Shown here in pieces: positions 16,103 through 24,096 of a stretch of 64,000 bases of DNA. Under the pieces are notes generated by a model that did no database searches, was not told the origin of the DNA, and worked only from the letters and a program-made list of their open reading frames with translations. The stretch is from an uncultured Oscillospiraceae bacterium. GTDB lineage: Bacteria; Bacillota_A; Clostridia; Oscillospirales; Acutalibacteraceae. The stretch's first letter is position 1. The number at the start of each line of letters is the position of its first letter. Where the stretch lies: positions 75,191 through 139,190 of the forward strand of contig CAJUNS010000004.1 of the NCBI GenBank assembly GCA_910587995.1, read 5' to 3'. The translations under genes and the position numbers were made by a program.

Positions 16103-16145
16103 GCCCGGCATACGGAGGCCTTGGGGTGGCTGCCGTATGCCGGGC
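16103..16145 (-). terminator. Intrinsic terminator of the Q/N-rich micro-protein gene
   Basis: Perfect 13-bp arms GCCCGGCATACGG (16103-16115) and CCGTATGCCGGGC (16133-16145). On the minus strand the stem is followed by TTTTTGTTT, so it ends the minus-strand gene at 16163. Confidence 0.85.
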
Positions 16146-16162
16146 TGGGAACGGAGAGAGCC

Positions 16163-16321
16163 TTAGTAGTCCTGCTCCTGGCGGGAACGGGAATTCTGGC
16201 TCTGGTTCTGGCTGTTCTGGTTCTTAGACTTGTTGTTCTGGCCCTGGTTCTGGTTGTTCTGATTCTGGCCGTTCTGGCGGTTCTGGAACTTGTTGTTCTG
16301 GCTCTGATTCTGGTTCTGCAT
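16163..16321 (-). CDS. Q/N-rich micro-protein of 52 residues
   Basis: A complete frame with ATG at 16321 and TAA at 16163 encodes a 52-residue protein in which about 31 residues are Gln or Asn. It begins MQNQNQSQNNKFQNRQNG, has a few Lys/Arg and Ser, and ends SRSRQEQDY. A GGAAGGA SD lies about 10 nt before the ATG and a textbook terminator follows the stop, which supports a real expressed gene. The repeated CAGAA codons look like a DNA tandem repeat, but the reading frame is kept throughout. No function is known to me; a spore, matrix or disordered adaptor role would be guesswork. Confidence 0.7.
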   Translation of the reverse strand: MQNQNQSQNNKFQNRQNGQNQNNQNQGQNNKSKNQNSQNQSQNSRSRQEQDY

Positions 16322-16635
16322 AGCGCGACCATCCTTCCATTTAAAAAGGTAAGCTCCCAGCTCTGGCCCTGGCTTAGGGCCGGGGGGCTTCCCTCAGTAT
16401 TCTGGACAGGCCGGGGCGGATTATTCCCCAGGGGAAGAAAAATTGCGGGGCCCCGCGAAGAGAAAAAGATTTTTGCGCGCGGCGGCAAAGGTTTCATCAC
16501 CTGGCCGCATATGCTCCCGCAAGTTCCACTTTGATGAACTTGACCGCCGGAGGGAGAAGGTTCCTGACCGCCAGCCGGCTTTGTTCAACTCCGCCGCGCT
16601 TTTCGGAAAAACACATTTATGAAAGGGGTATCAAC
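16322..16635. other. 314-bp intergenic region between divergent genes
   Basis: This must hold the promoters of the Q/N-rich gene (minus) and rsmF (plus). I see no close match to a sigma-A consensus in either direction and no recognisable riboswitch. Short TTGACCGCC and CTGACCGCC repeats occur near 16540 and 16565. Confidence 0.4.
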
Positions 16636-17967
16636 GTGGCTTTGCCAATGGAATTTTACAAACGGATGGAAGCCCAGCTGGGCGAAGAGTACCGGGCTTT
16701 TTTGGACTGCATGGCGGCTCCGCCCGTGCGGGGGGCGCGGCTTAACCCCCTGAAATGCGACCGGCGCACCCTGGAGGGAAGCCTGCCCTTCCCCCTGCGG
16801 CCCACGCCCTTTAGCGAGCTCTCCTACTATGTGGACGCGCCGGACAAGTTCGGCCCCCTGCCCGCCCACCACGCCGGGATGTTCTACTCCCAGGAGCCCT
16901 CCGCCGCGGCCGCGGCCACAGCCCTGGACCCCCAGCCTGGGGAGAAAATCTTAGACCTGTGCGCCTCCCCTGGGGGCAAGTCCACCCAAATTGCCGGGCT
17001 GATGATGGGCAAAGGCCTGCTCTGGGCCAACGAGGCGGTCATGAGCCGCACCGGCCAGCTGCTGTCCAATTTGGAGCGCCTGGGCGTGCCCAACGCCGTG
17101 GCCTCCTGCTGCCACCCGGACAAGCTCTGCAAAACCCTGCAGGGCTATTTCGACCGGGTTCTTGTGGACGCCCCCTGCTCCGGCGAGGGTCTCTTCCGCC
17201 GGAACCCAGAGGCGGGCCGGCAGTGGTCCCCGGCTGGGGTGCAGGCCTGCGCCCGCCGCCAAAGCGCCATTTTAGACTCGGCGGCTTTGGCCGTAAAGGA
17301 GGGCGGGGTGCTGGTCTACTCCACCTGCACCTTCTCCCAGGAGGAAAACGAGGCTGTGGTGAAAAAATTCCTCCAAAGCCACCGGGAGTTTGTGGCCGAG
17401 GAAATTCCCGCCCCCTTTGGCCGGCCCAGCCTGGACGGCGGCCCCGCCCGGCGGATCTACCCCATGGACGGGGGCGAGGGCCACTTCATCGCCCGCTTCC
17501 GGCGCATGACCTACAACGAGTGCCGGATTCGGGGCTTTTCCGGCTATTTTCTGGGGGACCAAGCCCGTTCGGGCCGGGCGCTGTATGAAGAGCTCTTTAC
17601 GGACAACTGCCCCGAAGACCTGTTCATCGCTGGAGACAAGCTGCTGATTCTGCCCCCAGACCTGCCGGAAATCAACGGCCTGAACGTGCTGCGGGCCGGG
17701 GTGGAGCTGGCCAGCCTGCACACCCGCAGGCTGGAGCCCGCCCACGGCGTCTTTGTCAGCCATTCTGGCACCGCCTGCCGGGAGGTGATGGACTTTGCCC
17801 CCGATGACCCGGAGCTGCTGGCCTTTTTGCGGGGCGAAGAAATTTCTACCACAAAACGGGGTTATCCGGCGGTGTGCGTCAATGGGGTCCCCTTGGGCTT
17901 TGGCAAGGCCAGCCAGGGCCGTTTGAAAAACCACTACCCCAAGGGCTTGCGGAACAACTCCCAGTAA
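16636..17967 (+). CDS. rsmF: RsmF/RsmB-type rRNA cytosine-C5 methyltransferase
   Basis: The GTG at 16636 is preferred (SD GAAAGGGG, 7-nt spacing), giving 443 residues. The SAM-binding motif I is LDLCASPGGKSTQIA, motif IV is VDAPCSGEGLFRRNP with the first catalytic Cys, and motif VI is YSTCTFSQEENE with the second. The C-terminal third (from about residue 295) is the RsmF-type RNA-binding extension. The enzyme makes 5-methylcytosine in 16S rRNA or tRNA; the exact site cannot be told. Its 3' end overlaps the convergent tmcAL gene by 34 bp. Confidence 0.88.
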   Translation: MALPMEFYKRMEAQLGEEYRAFLDCMAAPPVRGARLNPLKCDRRTLEGSLPFPLRPTPFSELSYYVDAPDKFGPLPAHHAGMFYSQEPSAAAAATALDPQPGEKILDLCASPGGKSTQIAGLMMGKGLLWANEAVMSRTGQLLSNLERLGVPNAVASCCHPDKLCKTLQGYFDRVLVDAPCSGEGLFRRNPEAGRQWSPAGVQACARRQSAILDSAALAVKEGGVLVYSTCTFSQEENEAVVKKFLQSHREFVAEEIPAPFGRPSLDGGPARRIYPMDGGEGHFIARFRRMTYNECRIRGFSGYFLGDQARSGRALYEELFTDNCPEDLFIAGDKLLILPPDLPEINGLNVLRAGVELASLHTRRLEPAHGVFVSHSGTACREVMDFAPDDPELLAFLRGEEISTTKRGYPAVCVNGVPLGFGKASQGRLKNHYPKGLRNNSQ

Positions 17968-19133
17968 TCCCGGCCAGGGGGCTGGGGGCGGGGGCTGGCC
18001 AGGGCGTAAATATCGTCCGCCCGAACCTCCAGCCGGAAGCCCTCCTGGGCGGCGGGGGACAGTTTTTGAAAGTCCCCGGCCCGCACAGCCAGAGGCAGGT
18101 CCGAAGCCCGGCGGCTGAGAACCCGCCCCCCCTTTTCGTTCATACCCAGCAGCCGCAGGTAGGGCGGCAGGGCGGGCAGAGGCTCCTCCAGGCCCAGAAA
18201 GGCCCCCATGACCAGCCTGCGCACCCGGGCGTGGGAATAGCGCTTGGACTTGACCTGGGCGTACAGCTCCTCCAGAGAGCAGGCCTTCCCCACCGCCTGA
18301 GCCAGCCTGTGCTCCAGGCCCTCGCTGAGGCCGGGCAGGGCGGCGAAGTCCTCCCTGGTGAGACCGCGCAGCTTACATAAAATGGCACGCTCCAAATGCT
18401 TTATTTGGGCGGGGAAGCGTCCCTGGGCGCGGGCTTCCTCCAAAGCGGCTTGGGTGAAGCCGGGCACAAGGCCCTCCAGGTCCCGGCCCTGGAGGGCCAA
18501 GCTCCGCAGCTGGCTGGCGGAAAGCACCGCCCCGGGCTCCACCGGGGCCTGCTGGCCGTGCCCGGACCCAGTGCGGCGAACCGCTACCGGCTGGATGGCC
18601 AGTCCTTGGGAGAGAATAGCCTTGCAGTATTCCACCCCCAGGGTGGCGTTGGGCAAAGCCAGGGGGCGGGCGGCTTCCGGGCCCAGCAGGGCCTCCACGG
18701 CCCGCTGCCGCCGGGCGGCGAAGGGCAGCCCCGGCTGGTTTTGAAGCCGGAGCGCCTGGGCAAAGTCCGGGGAGAGCAGCGCCTGGGCCAGACGGAGCAG
18801 CAGCACCGGATCCGGGACCTCACTGCCAAAATAGAGATGGGTAGCCCCCAGGGCCCCGGCCAGGGCCACACCCCCCGCCGCGAAGCGCTCGGCCCCGGCG
18901 CAGGCCCAGGAGAGGGGCAGCTCCGCCACCAAATCCGCGCCGGCCTCCAGGGCGCATTGGGTCCGGGACCATTTATCCAGCATGGCGGGGGCCCCCCGCT
19001 GAAGAAAGTTGCCGCTCATGACGCAGCAAACCGCCGCGCCTTTGGCTCCGGCTTTTTCCAAAAGCCCCAGATGCCCCCAGTGAAGGGGGTCAAATTCACA
19101 AATAACCGCAGAAATTGTGATTTTATCCGGCAT
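17934..19133 (-). CDS. tmcAL: tRNA(Met) cytidine acetate ligase TmcAL
   Basis: The 399-residue protein starts with the nucleotidyltransferase HxGH region ICEFDPLHWGHLGLLEKA, followed by VMSGNFLQRGAPAMLDKWSRTQCAL and LVAELPLSWACAGAERFA, the pattern of YlbM/TmcAL. The enzyme uses ATP and acetate to form N4-acetylcytidine at the wobble base of elongator tRNA-Met. The usual EYNPFHNGH block is changed to EFDPLHWGH, but both histidines remain. It is convergent with rsmF, with a 34-bp overlap. Confidence 0.88.
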   Translation of the reverse strand: MPDKITISAVICEFDPLHWGHLGLLEKAGAKGAAVCCVMSGNFLQRGAPAMLDKWSRTQCALEAGADLVAELPLSWACAGAERFAAGGVALAGALGATHLYFGSEVPDPVLLLRLAQALLSPDFAQALRLQNQPGLPFAARRQRAVEALLGPEAARPLALPNATLGVEYCKAILSQGLAIQPVAVRRTGSGHGQQAPVEPGAVLSASQLRSLALQGRDLEGLVPGFTQAALEEARAQGRFPAQIKHLERAILCKLRGLTREDFAALPGLSEGLEHRLAQAVGKACSLEELYAQVKSKRYSHARVRRLVMGAFLGLEEPLPALPPYLRLLGMNEKGGRVLSRRASDLPLAVRAGDFQKLSPAAQEGFRLEVRADDIYALASPRPQPPGRDYWELFRKPLG

Positions 19134-19148
19134 TTTCTGTAAAACTCC

Positions 19149-19177
19149 TTGAATTTACACACACGATATAGTATAAT
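19149..19177 (+). promoter_or_regulatory. Sigma-A promoter upstream of ackA
   Basis: TTGAAT (19149-19154) and a perfect TATAAT (19172-19177) are 17 bp apart on the plus strand. The start near 19185 would give ackA a leader of about 167 nt, with no ORF or terminator that I can see. Confidence 0.6.
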
Positions 19178-19351
19178 ATGAGCGAAGATTAACCAAGGAC
19201 CCGGACGTACTGACCAAAGCCCCAAGCAGCCGTAAAAACGCGCCCTCCCGCCATTACCCCATTGCAAAATGAGCGGGATTGGGACCGCGGGGCCGCTTTC
19301 GTCATGGTTTGTTTATTATACAATTTTATTTGATGAAAGGAAAGACCTAAC

Positions 19352-20560
19352 ATGAAAATTCTTGTGATCAACGCAGGCAGCTCTTCGCTGAAGTATCAGC
19401 TCATCGACATGGATGGGGAGAAGATGCTCTGCAAGGGCAACTGCGAGCGCATTGGCCTGGATGGGGGCATTTTTACCCACAAAACCGCTGATGGCCGGGA
19501 GCTCCACAAGGAAGTGGACATGGCCGACCACACCGCCGCTTTCACCCAGGTGAAGAACGCGCTGCTGGACCCGGAGAAGGGCGTTATCACCAACCTGGAG
19601 GAGGTCTCCGCCATCGGCCACCGGGTGGTGCAGGGCGGGGCCATCTTCCATCAGTCCTGCCTAGTGGACGAGAAGGTAATCGCCGGCATCGAGAGCCTCA
19701 TTCCCCTGGCGCCCCTACATAACAAAGCCCATGTTCAGGGCATCCGGGCCTGCCGGGACCTGTTTGGAGAGAAGGTCCCCGAGGCGGTTATCTTCGACAC
19801 CTCCTTCCACGCCACCATGCCTCCCAAGGCTTATATGTACAATGTGCCCTATGAGTATTATGAGAAATACGCTGTGCGCCGCTACGGCGCTCATGGCACC
19901 TCCCACCGGTACGTAAGCACCCGCTGCGCCCAGCTGATGGGCAGGGACATACAGGACTTGAAAATCATCACCTGCCATTTGGGCAACGGCTCTTCCATCA
20001 CCGCTGTGGATGGGGGCAAGGTTATTGACACCAGCATGGGCCTGACGCCTCTGGACGGCTTTATGATGGGCGGCCGCACCGGCACTTTGGACCCCTCGGT
20101 GGTCACCTTCATTATGGAGAAGGAGGGCCTGAGCCCTGCCGAGATGGACCAGGTTATGAACAAGAAATCCGGCCTGCTGGGCATTTCCGGCGTTTCCAGC
20201 GACGACCGGGACGTAACCGCTGCCCGGGAAGGGGGCAACCAGCGCGCCAAGCTGGCTCATGACATTTTGGAGTATCAGATCAGCAAATTCATCGGCGGCT
20301 ACCTGGTGGCCTTGGGCGGCTGCGACGCCATGGTCTTTACCGCCGGCGTGGGCGAGAACCAGTGGCACCACCGCTGGGAGATCGGCAAGTACCTGGAGTT
20401 CCTGGGCGTGAAGCTGGACGAGAAGCTGAACCGGGAGACCGTGCTGGGCAAGGAGGGCCTGATCTCCGCCCCGGACTCCAAGGTGGCTGTATACGTCATT
20501 CCCACCAACGAGGAACTGGTGATTGCCCGGGACACCAAGGCCCTGGTGGAAGGCCTCTAA
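19352..20560 (+). CDS. ackA: Acetate kinase
   Basis: The protein has 402 residues, full length. Visible are the N-terminal VINAGSSSLKYQLIDM, the GHRVVQGG and FDTSFHATMP motifs, YGAHGTSHRYVS, the CHLGNGSSI phosphate loop, MGLTPLDGFMMGGRTGTLDP, and the C-terminal FTAGVGEN. It converts acetyl phosphate and ADP to acetate and ATP, the ATP-yielding step of acetate fermentation, and fits a hydrogen-producing anaerobe. No pta lies next to it here. SD AAAGGAAAG precedes the ATG. Confidence 0.97.
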   Translation: MKILVINAGSSSLKYQLIDMDGEKMLCKGNCERIGLDGGIFTHKTADGRELHKEVDMADHTAAFTQVKNALLDPEKGVITNLEEVSAIGHRVVQGGAIFHQSCLVDEKVIAGIESLIPLAPLHNKAHVQGIRACRDLFGEKVPEAVIFDTSFHATMPPKAYMYNVPYEYYEKYAVRRYGAHGTSHRYVSTRCAQLMGRDIQDLKIITCHLGNGSSITAVDGGKVIDTSMGLTPLDGFMMGGRTGTLDPSVVTFIMEKEGLSPAEMDQVMNKKSGLLGISGVSSDDRDVTAAREGGNQRAKLAHDILEYQISKFIGGYLVALGGCDAMVFTAGVGENQWHHRWEIGKYLEFLGVKLDEKLNRETVLGKEGLISAPDSKVAVYVIPTNEELVIARDTKALVEGL

Positions 20561-20581
20561 AACAGGCCGCGCAAGACAGAA

Positions 20582-20758
20582 TTACCTAGCTGTAGCAGGC
20601 TGTGTAATTATTTCGCGCTCTATGGACAGGAGCCAGCCCCAAGCAGGGGAAGGGCTTGCCCCTTCCAAAAAGCCCATGGGAAGAGGCGAGCCCCTCCCTT
20701 GCGGAGGGAAGGTTCTTTTCATAGAACGTGATCGGGGTAAATCTAAAAAGTTAGGTGA
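20582..20758 (+). ncRNA. Candidate structured non-coding RNA after ackA
   Basis: This roughly 177-nt stretch has no credible ORF and can fold into a closed structure. ACCTAGCT (20584-20591) pairs with AGTTAGGT (20749-20756). TCTATG (20619-20624) pairs with CATAGA (20720-20725), extended by CGCG/CGTG across a mismatch. Inside are two hairpins: GGAAGGG/CCCTTCC (20648-20666) and CCCTCC/GGAGGG (20692-20708). A strong terminator follows at 20764. Size and long-range pairing recall 6S RNA, but I could not confirm a family and see no good promoter. Confidence 0.35.
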
Positions 20759-20763
20759 GTACG

Positions 20764-20799
20764 GACGGAACGCTTGCTGCGGCAGGCGTTCCGTCATTT
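20764..20799 (+). terminator. Intrinsic terminator after the ackA downstream region
   Basis: Perfect 10-bp arms GACGGAACGC (20764-20773) and GCGTTCCGTC (20786-20795), followed by ATTTT. Confidence 0.8.
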
Positions 20800-20844
20800 T
20801 ATGACAACCCGCGTCCTGGGGCCCGGAGAATTCAAACTTTGTTC

Positions 20845-20888
20845 AAAACCGGAAAAAACCTAGCATTTTCTAGGGTTTTTCCGGTTTT
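20845..20888. terminator. Long A/T-flanked hairpin, possible bidirectional terminator
   Basis: Arms of 19 nt (20845-20863 and 20870-20888) pair with a single mismatch around a 6-nt loop. The outer ends are AAAACCGG and CCGGTTTT, so both strands read as a stem followed by T residues. It insulates the surface-lysozyme promoter at 20936 from ackA. Confidence 0.6.
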
Positions 20889-20935
20889 CCCCGGCTGTTT
20901 TCCCCTGCCAAAAGCAGGAAAATGGGCGGAAAAGG

Positions 20936-20964
20936 TTGCAATTTTGTAACCTTTTCGGTATAAT
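20936..20964 (+). promoter_or_regulatory. Promoter of the SLH surface lysozyme gene
   Basis: TTGCAA (20936-20941) and a perfect TATAAT (20959-20964) are 17 bp apart, leaving a leader of about 85 nt. Confidence 0.75.
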
Positions 20965-21054
20965 AAGGAGCAAGGTAAGGGCGGAAATTCCTTTGTTCCA
21001 CCCATGGCGAGAGACTTTTGCTTGGCACGTTTTCTATGGAGGTACATAATTCTT

Positions 21055-23721
21055 ATGCGAAACAATTGTTGCAAGCGGCTGTTTGCGGCGGCGCTGGCAG
21101 CGCTTTTGGCGCTGTTCTGCTCCCTGCCAGCCCTGGCCCAGGAGGGCCTGGAATCCCCCGCGCCAGAGAAGAGCAATGGGCAGCTTCTGGCGGAGGCGGG
21201 CCCGGAAGCTGGAGAATCCAGCGCTGGAGAGACACCGGAAGAGGCGCCAACCCCTGAGGCGGAGCCCTCCTCCACGCCGGAGGAGGCCCCTCCGGCAGAC
21301 CAAGCCCAGGACAGCGTCCTGGCCTCAGGCAGCGTATACCAGGCCAGCGGCCAGGTGCTGCGCATGGGCACCCACGAGGCTTATATGCCCGGTGTGCAGG
21401 GAAACCAGTTCTTTCCCAGCCAGGTCATGAGCCGGGCGGAAATCGCCCAGACTCTGTATAATCTTTTGAAGGAGAAGCCGGAGAACCCCTCCTGCCAGTA
21501 TTCCGATGTGGACGAAAGCCATGCCTACTATGCGCCCATCGCCGCTTTGGCGGAGCTGGGGCTGATGACCGGCGGCGGCGATGGCCGCTTTAACCCGGAC
21601 GGCAGGCTCTCCCGTGCGGAGTTCGCGGTAATTTTGGGCCGGTGCTTTGAGACGGAAGAAGGCGAAATCAATTATTCTGATGTGGGCGAAGACCACTGGG
21701 CCTACACGGCCATTGCCTCCGCCACGGCCAAGGGATGGATGAGCGGCCCTGGAGACGGCAGCTTCCGGCCCACCCGGGAGATTACCCGCATTGAGGTCGC
21801 CAAAGTGCTGAACGTGGCCCTGGAGCGCACTGGCGAAGGCTTTGCCGCCGACCGGGATACCCAGGAGTTCCAGGATGTTCCCATGGACCACTGGGGCTTC
21901 CTCCATGCCGCTGAGGCCGCGGACCCTGAGGAAGAGCCGGACCCCACCCCTGTGCCGGATCCGGAGCCCACACCTCCGCCCACGCCGGAGTCTACTCCTA
22001 CCCCGGCCCCCTCCCCCACGGGAACTCCCGGCGTGCCCAGCGGGTTTAAGGTGGGCGGACAGGTGCGCGTCACTTCAGACGATGGCCTGAACGTGCGCTC
22101 GGGCCCCGGCACCGGCTTCAGCGTGGTGACAGCCGTGGCCTACCGGGCTATTATGACCATTACCGATGTGTCCAAATATCCCTGGGTGGGGGTGAAAACC
22201 TCCAATGGCCAATCGGGCTATTCCCTGGCGGATTTTCTGGAGCCCTACACCCCGGGCAGCGACCCCACGCCGCCGCCCGTATCCAACGGCACCTTGTCCG
22301 CGGCCTCTCTGACCATTCCCCAGTATATGAGCGCCCGGCTGGACGCTAAGTCCGACACCAGCATCAGCGGGGCCCAATGGACCAGCAGCAACCCGGATGT
22401 GGCCTATGTGGGCTACACCATTGACTTTAGCAGCAAAAAGCAGTGCGCCACCGTGTACGCCAAGTCCCCTGGCTCCGCCACTCTCACCTTTGGGTCCGGC
22501 GGCAGCAAGGCCACCTGCACCGTAACCGTCACCGCGCCCCAAGCTGTGCGCTTTGCCTATGGCGATGGGAACTCCGTAGGCGTAAACACCAGCTTTGACC
22601 TGGTTGCCATTACGGACGAGTCTCGAGACGAGGTGCGCTTTGAGATTGTAGACGGGCCCGCCCCGGGCAGCTACACCTCTTCCTCTTACCAGACAGAAAC
22701 CCAGGTCTCAACCCTCGGCCTGCCCGATAACCGGGTCCGGGTCTTCCGGCGGCCAGTTTCCTTCGGCGCGGCCGGCCTCTATACCATTCGGGCCTATTCC
22801 AATTCCGGCGATGGCTATTCCTCCGACTACTACACCTTTACTTTACAGGTGACTTCCAACAACGACCCCCTGGCCACCACAGACGACGCCCGGCAGGTAT
22901 CCGGCCTTATGCTGCGGAACCTCACCTCCTTTGAAGGCTTTGTGCCGGAAATTGAGGATGACGTGCTGGTCAGCGGCAATCCGACCGTGGGGTACGGCTA
23001 TGTGGTGCGCGTGAACGAAAATTTCTACAACAACTTGACCGAAGTCGAAGCCTATGCCTGCCTGGCCAACATGATAAACAACGGAACCTATGGCAAAACG
23101 GTGGACAGCTTCCGCCGCAGCTTCAACATCAAGATGAGCCAGGGCAATTTTGACGCCATGGCCAGCATGGTCTACAATTTGGGCCCCAACAGCATTACCA
23201 ACACCAGCGAGTTTGAAACGCCCCATGTAATCTTAAACATGGTGGCTCCCCCCACGGACGCCTCTTCCAGCAACCCCTACGCGGGCATTATGAACGTGAA
23301 GGACACCGATGTGTACAGCCAGCCGGACTACACCAGCAAGAAGAGCGCGGAGGACGTGCCCCAGGGCACCAATGTAAGCGTGGTAGACGTGTATACCAAC
23401 ATCAGCCGAACCCGCCGGGACGTTTGGTACCGGGTGGTTTACACCGGCGGATCCGGGTGGGTGCCTTCGGGCTACATCAAGCTGGACGGCAACCTGACCC
23501 GGGACCTGTATTATGCCGACACCACTTCCCTGGCCAACGAGTTTCTCCAGTGGCACACCGCGGGCGGCAGCCATGTGGAAGGCCTGGTTTGGCGGCGGCT
23601 CTCGGAGTGCAAGACCTTCTTCTTCGCGGACTATGAGGATTACAACGGCTCTTCCAATTTCACTATTAACAAGTATGGCTTCCGTTTCCCCTCCTGTGAA
23701 GCAGACCTAGACCGGCGCTGA
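21055..23721 (+). CDS. SLH-anchored surface protein with SH3b domains and a GH24 lysozyme-like domain
   Basis: The ATG at 21055 begins a clear signal peptide (MRNNCCKRLFAAALAALLA, cleavage near ALAQ); the product has 888 residues. After an acidic linker, SLH-type repeats occupy about 100-280. A Pro/Thr-rich linker (about 290-325) leads to an SH3b domain (about 337-395, DGLNVRSGPGTGFSVV) and a BIG-like domain (about 416-492). A GH24 lysozyme-like domain starts near 622: TSFEG with candidate catalytic Glu 627, Asp 636 and Thr 644 (PTVGYGYV), then FDAMASMVYNLGPN (about 700-713). A second SH3b (about 745-812) interrupts it before the family's last helix, WHTAGG...GLVWRR (about 833-846). It probably acts in wall remodelling at the cell surface. 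Confidence 0.85.
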   Translation: MRNNCCKRLFAAALAALLALFCSLPALAQEGLESPAPEKSNGQLLAEAGPEAGESSAGETPEEAPTPEAEPSSTPEEAPPADQAQDSVLASGSVYQASGQVLRMGTHEAYMPGVQGNQFFPSQVMSRAEIAQTLYNLLKEKPENPSCQYSDVDESHAYYAPIAALAELGLMTGGGDGRFNPDGRLSRAEFAVILGRCFETEEGEINYSDVGEDHWAYTAIASATAKGWMSGPGDGSFRPTREITRIEVAKVLNVALERTGEGFAADRDTQEFQDVPMDHWGFLHAAEAADPEEEPDPTPVPDPEPTPPPTPESTPTPAPSPTGTPGVPSGFKVGGQVRVTSDDGLNVRSGPGTGFSVVTAVAYRAIMTITDVSKYPWVGVKTSNGQSGYSLADFLEPYTPGSDPTPPPVSNGTLSAASLTIPQYMSARLDAKSDTSISGAQWTSSNPDVAYVGYTIDFSSKKQCATVYAKSPGSATLTFGSGGSKATCTVTVTAPQAVRFAYGDGNSVGVNTSFDLVAITDESRDEVRFEIVDGPAPGSYTSSSYQTETQVSTLGLPDNRVRVFRRPVSFGAAGLYTIRAYSNSGDGYSSDYYTFTLQVTSNNDPLATTDDARQVSGLMLRNLTSFEGFVPEIEDDVLVSGNPTVGYGYVVRVNENFYNNLTEVEAYACLANMINNGTYGKTVDSFRRSFNIKMSQGNFDAMASMVYNLGPNSITNTSEFETPHVILNMVAPPTDASSSNPYAGIMNVKDTDVYSQPDYTSKKSAEDVPQGTNVSVVDVYTNISRTRRDVWYRVVYTGGSGWVPSGYIKLDGNLTRDLYYADTTSLANEFLQWHTAGGSHVEGLVWRRLSECKTFFFADYEDYNGSSNFTINKYGFRFPSCEADLDRR

Positions 23722-23765
23722 GAAAAAGCGGAACCGGTAAATTTAAGGCCCATTCTTTCCGCAAG

Positions 23766-23799
23766 AAGACCCTAGGACAGGAAGTCCTGGGGTCTTTTT
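23766..23799 (+). terminator. Intrinsic terminator after the SLH protein gene
   Basis: A 13-bp stem with one G-T pair (23766-23778 with 23784-23796) and a five-T tail. Confidence 0.85.
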
Positions 23800-23871
23800 C
23801 TATCCGCACACAAACCCCGAACGAGCATACCATAAGGTTGAGCGGCAAAATATTACAAAGAGGTGATTGGT

Positions 23872-24096
23872 ATGGGCAAGCCTTTGCTTTTGGTCGGCTC
23901 CGTCACGTATGCCATGAAAAGCCGCGACATCCTGTTTAAACGGGGCATCAAGGCTTATGTGGAGAGAATTCCCCCTTCCGCTGGCACTGGCTGCGGCTAT
24001 GGGGTCTATGTGCCCCAGGGCGCGGATGAGGCCGAAACCGTCCTGCGGGAGAATAATATTAAACTATTGGGCCGGGTGGAGGAGGAATCCTCATGA
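23872..24096 (+). CDS. DUF3343 domain protein
   Basis: The ATG at 23872 follows the SD AGAGGTG; the in-frame GTG at 23863 lies inside that SD. The 74-residue product has the DUF3343 pattern: a first strand KPLLLVGSVTYAMKSRDILF, IKAYVERIPPSAGTGCGYGVYVP with a conserved Cys, and a C-terminal VLRENNIKLLGRV. This small family is commonly encoded next to, or fused with, class V aminotransferases, and has been linked to sulfur or selenium handling in selenium-dependent molybdenum hydroxylase loci. Here it overlaps the cysteine desulfurase-like gene (ATGA), so the two probably work together, for example as sulfur carrier and donor (inference). Confidence 0.82.
   Translation: MGKPLLLVGSVTYAMKSRDILFKRGIKAYVERIPPSAGTGCGYGVYVPQGADEAETVLRENNIKLLGRVEEESS

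Noticed and set aside
16163..16321. Possible CRISPR-like or DNA tandem repeat (repeated TTCTGG units)
   Set aside because: Units are short, irregular and without spacers; they encode Gln-Asn repeats in a kept frame.
15115..16500. Long minus-strand open frame antisense to the yitT gene and reading through the Q/N-rich region in another frame
   Set aside because: It covers a certain plus-strand gene, and in the Q/N region its frame gives an Arg/Thr-rich sequence, whereas the proper frame has start, SD, stop and terminator.
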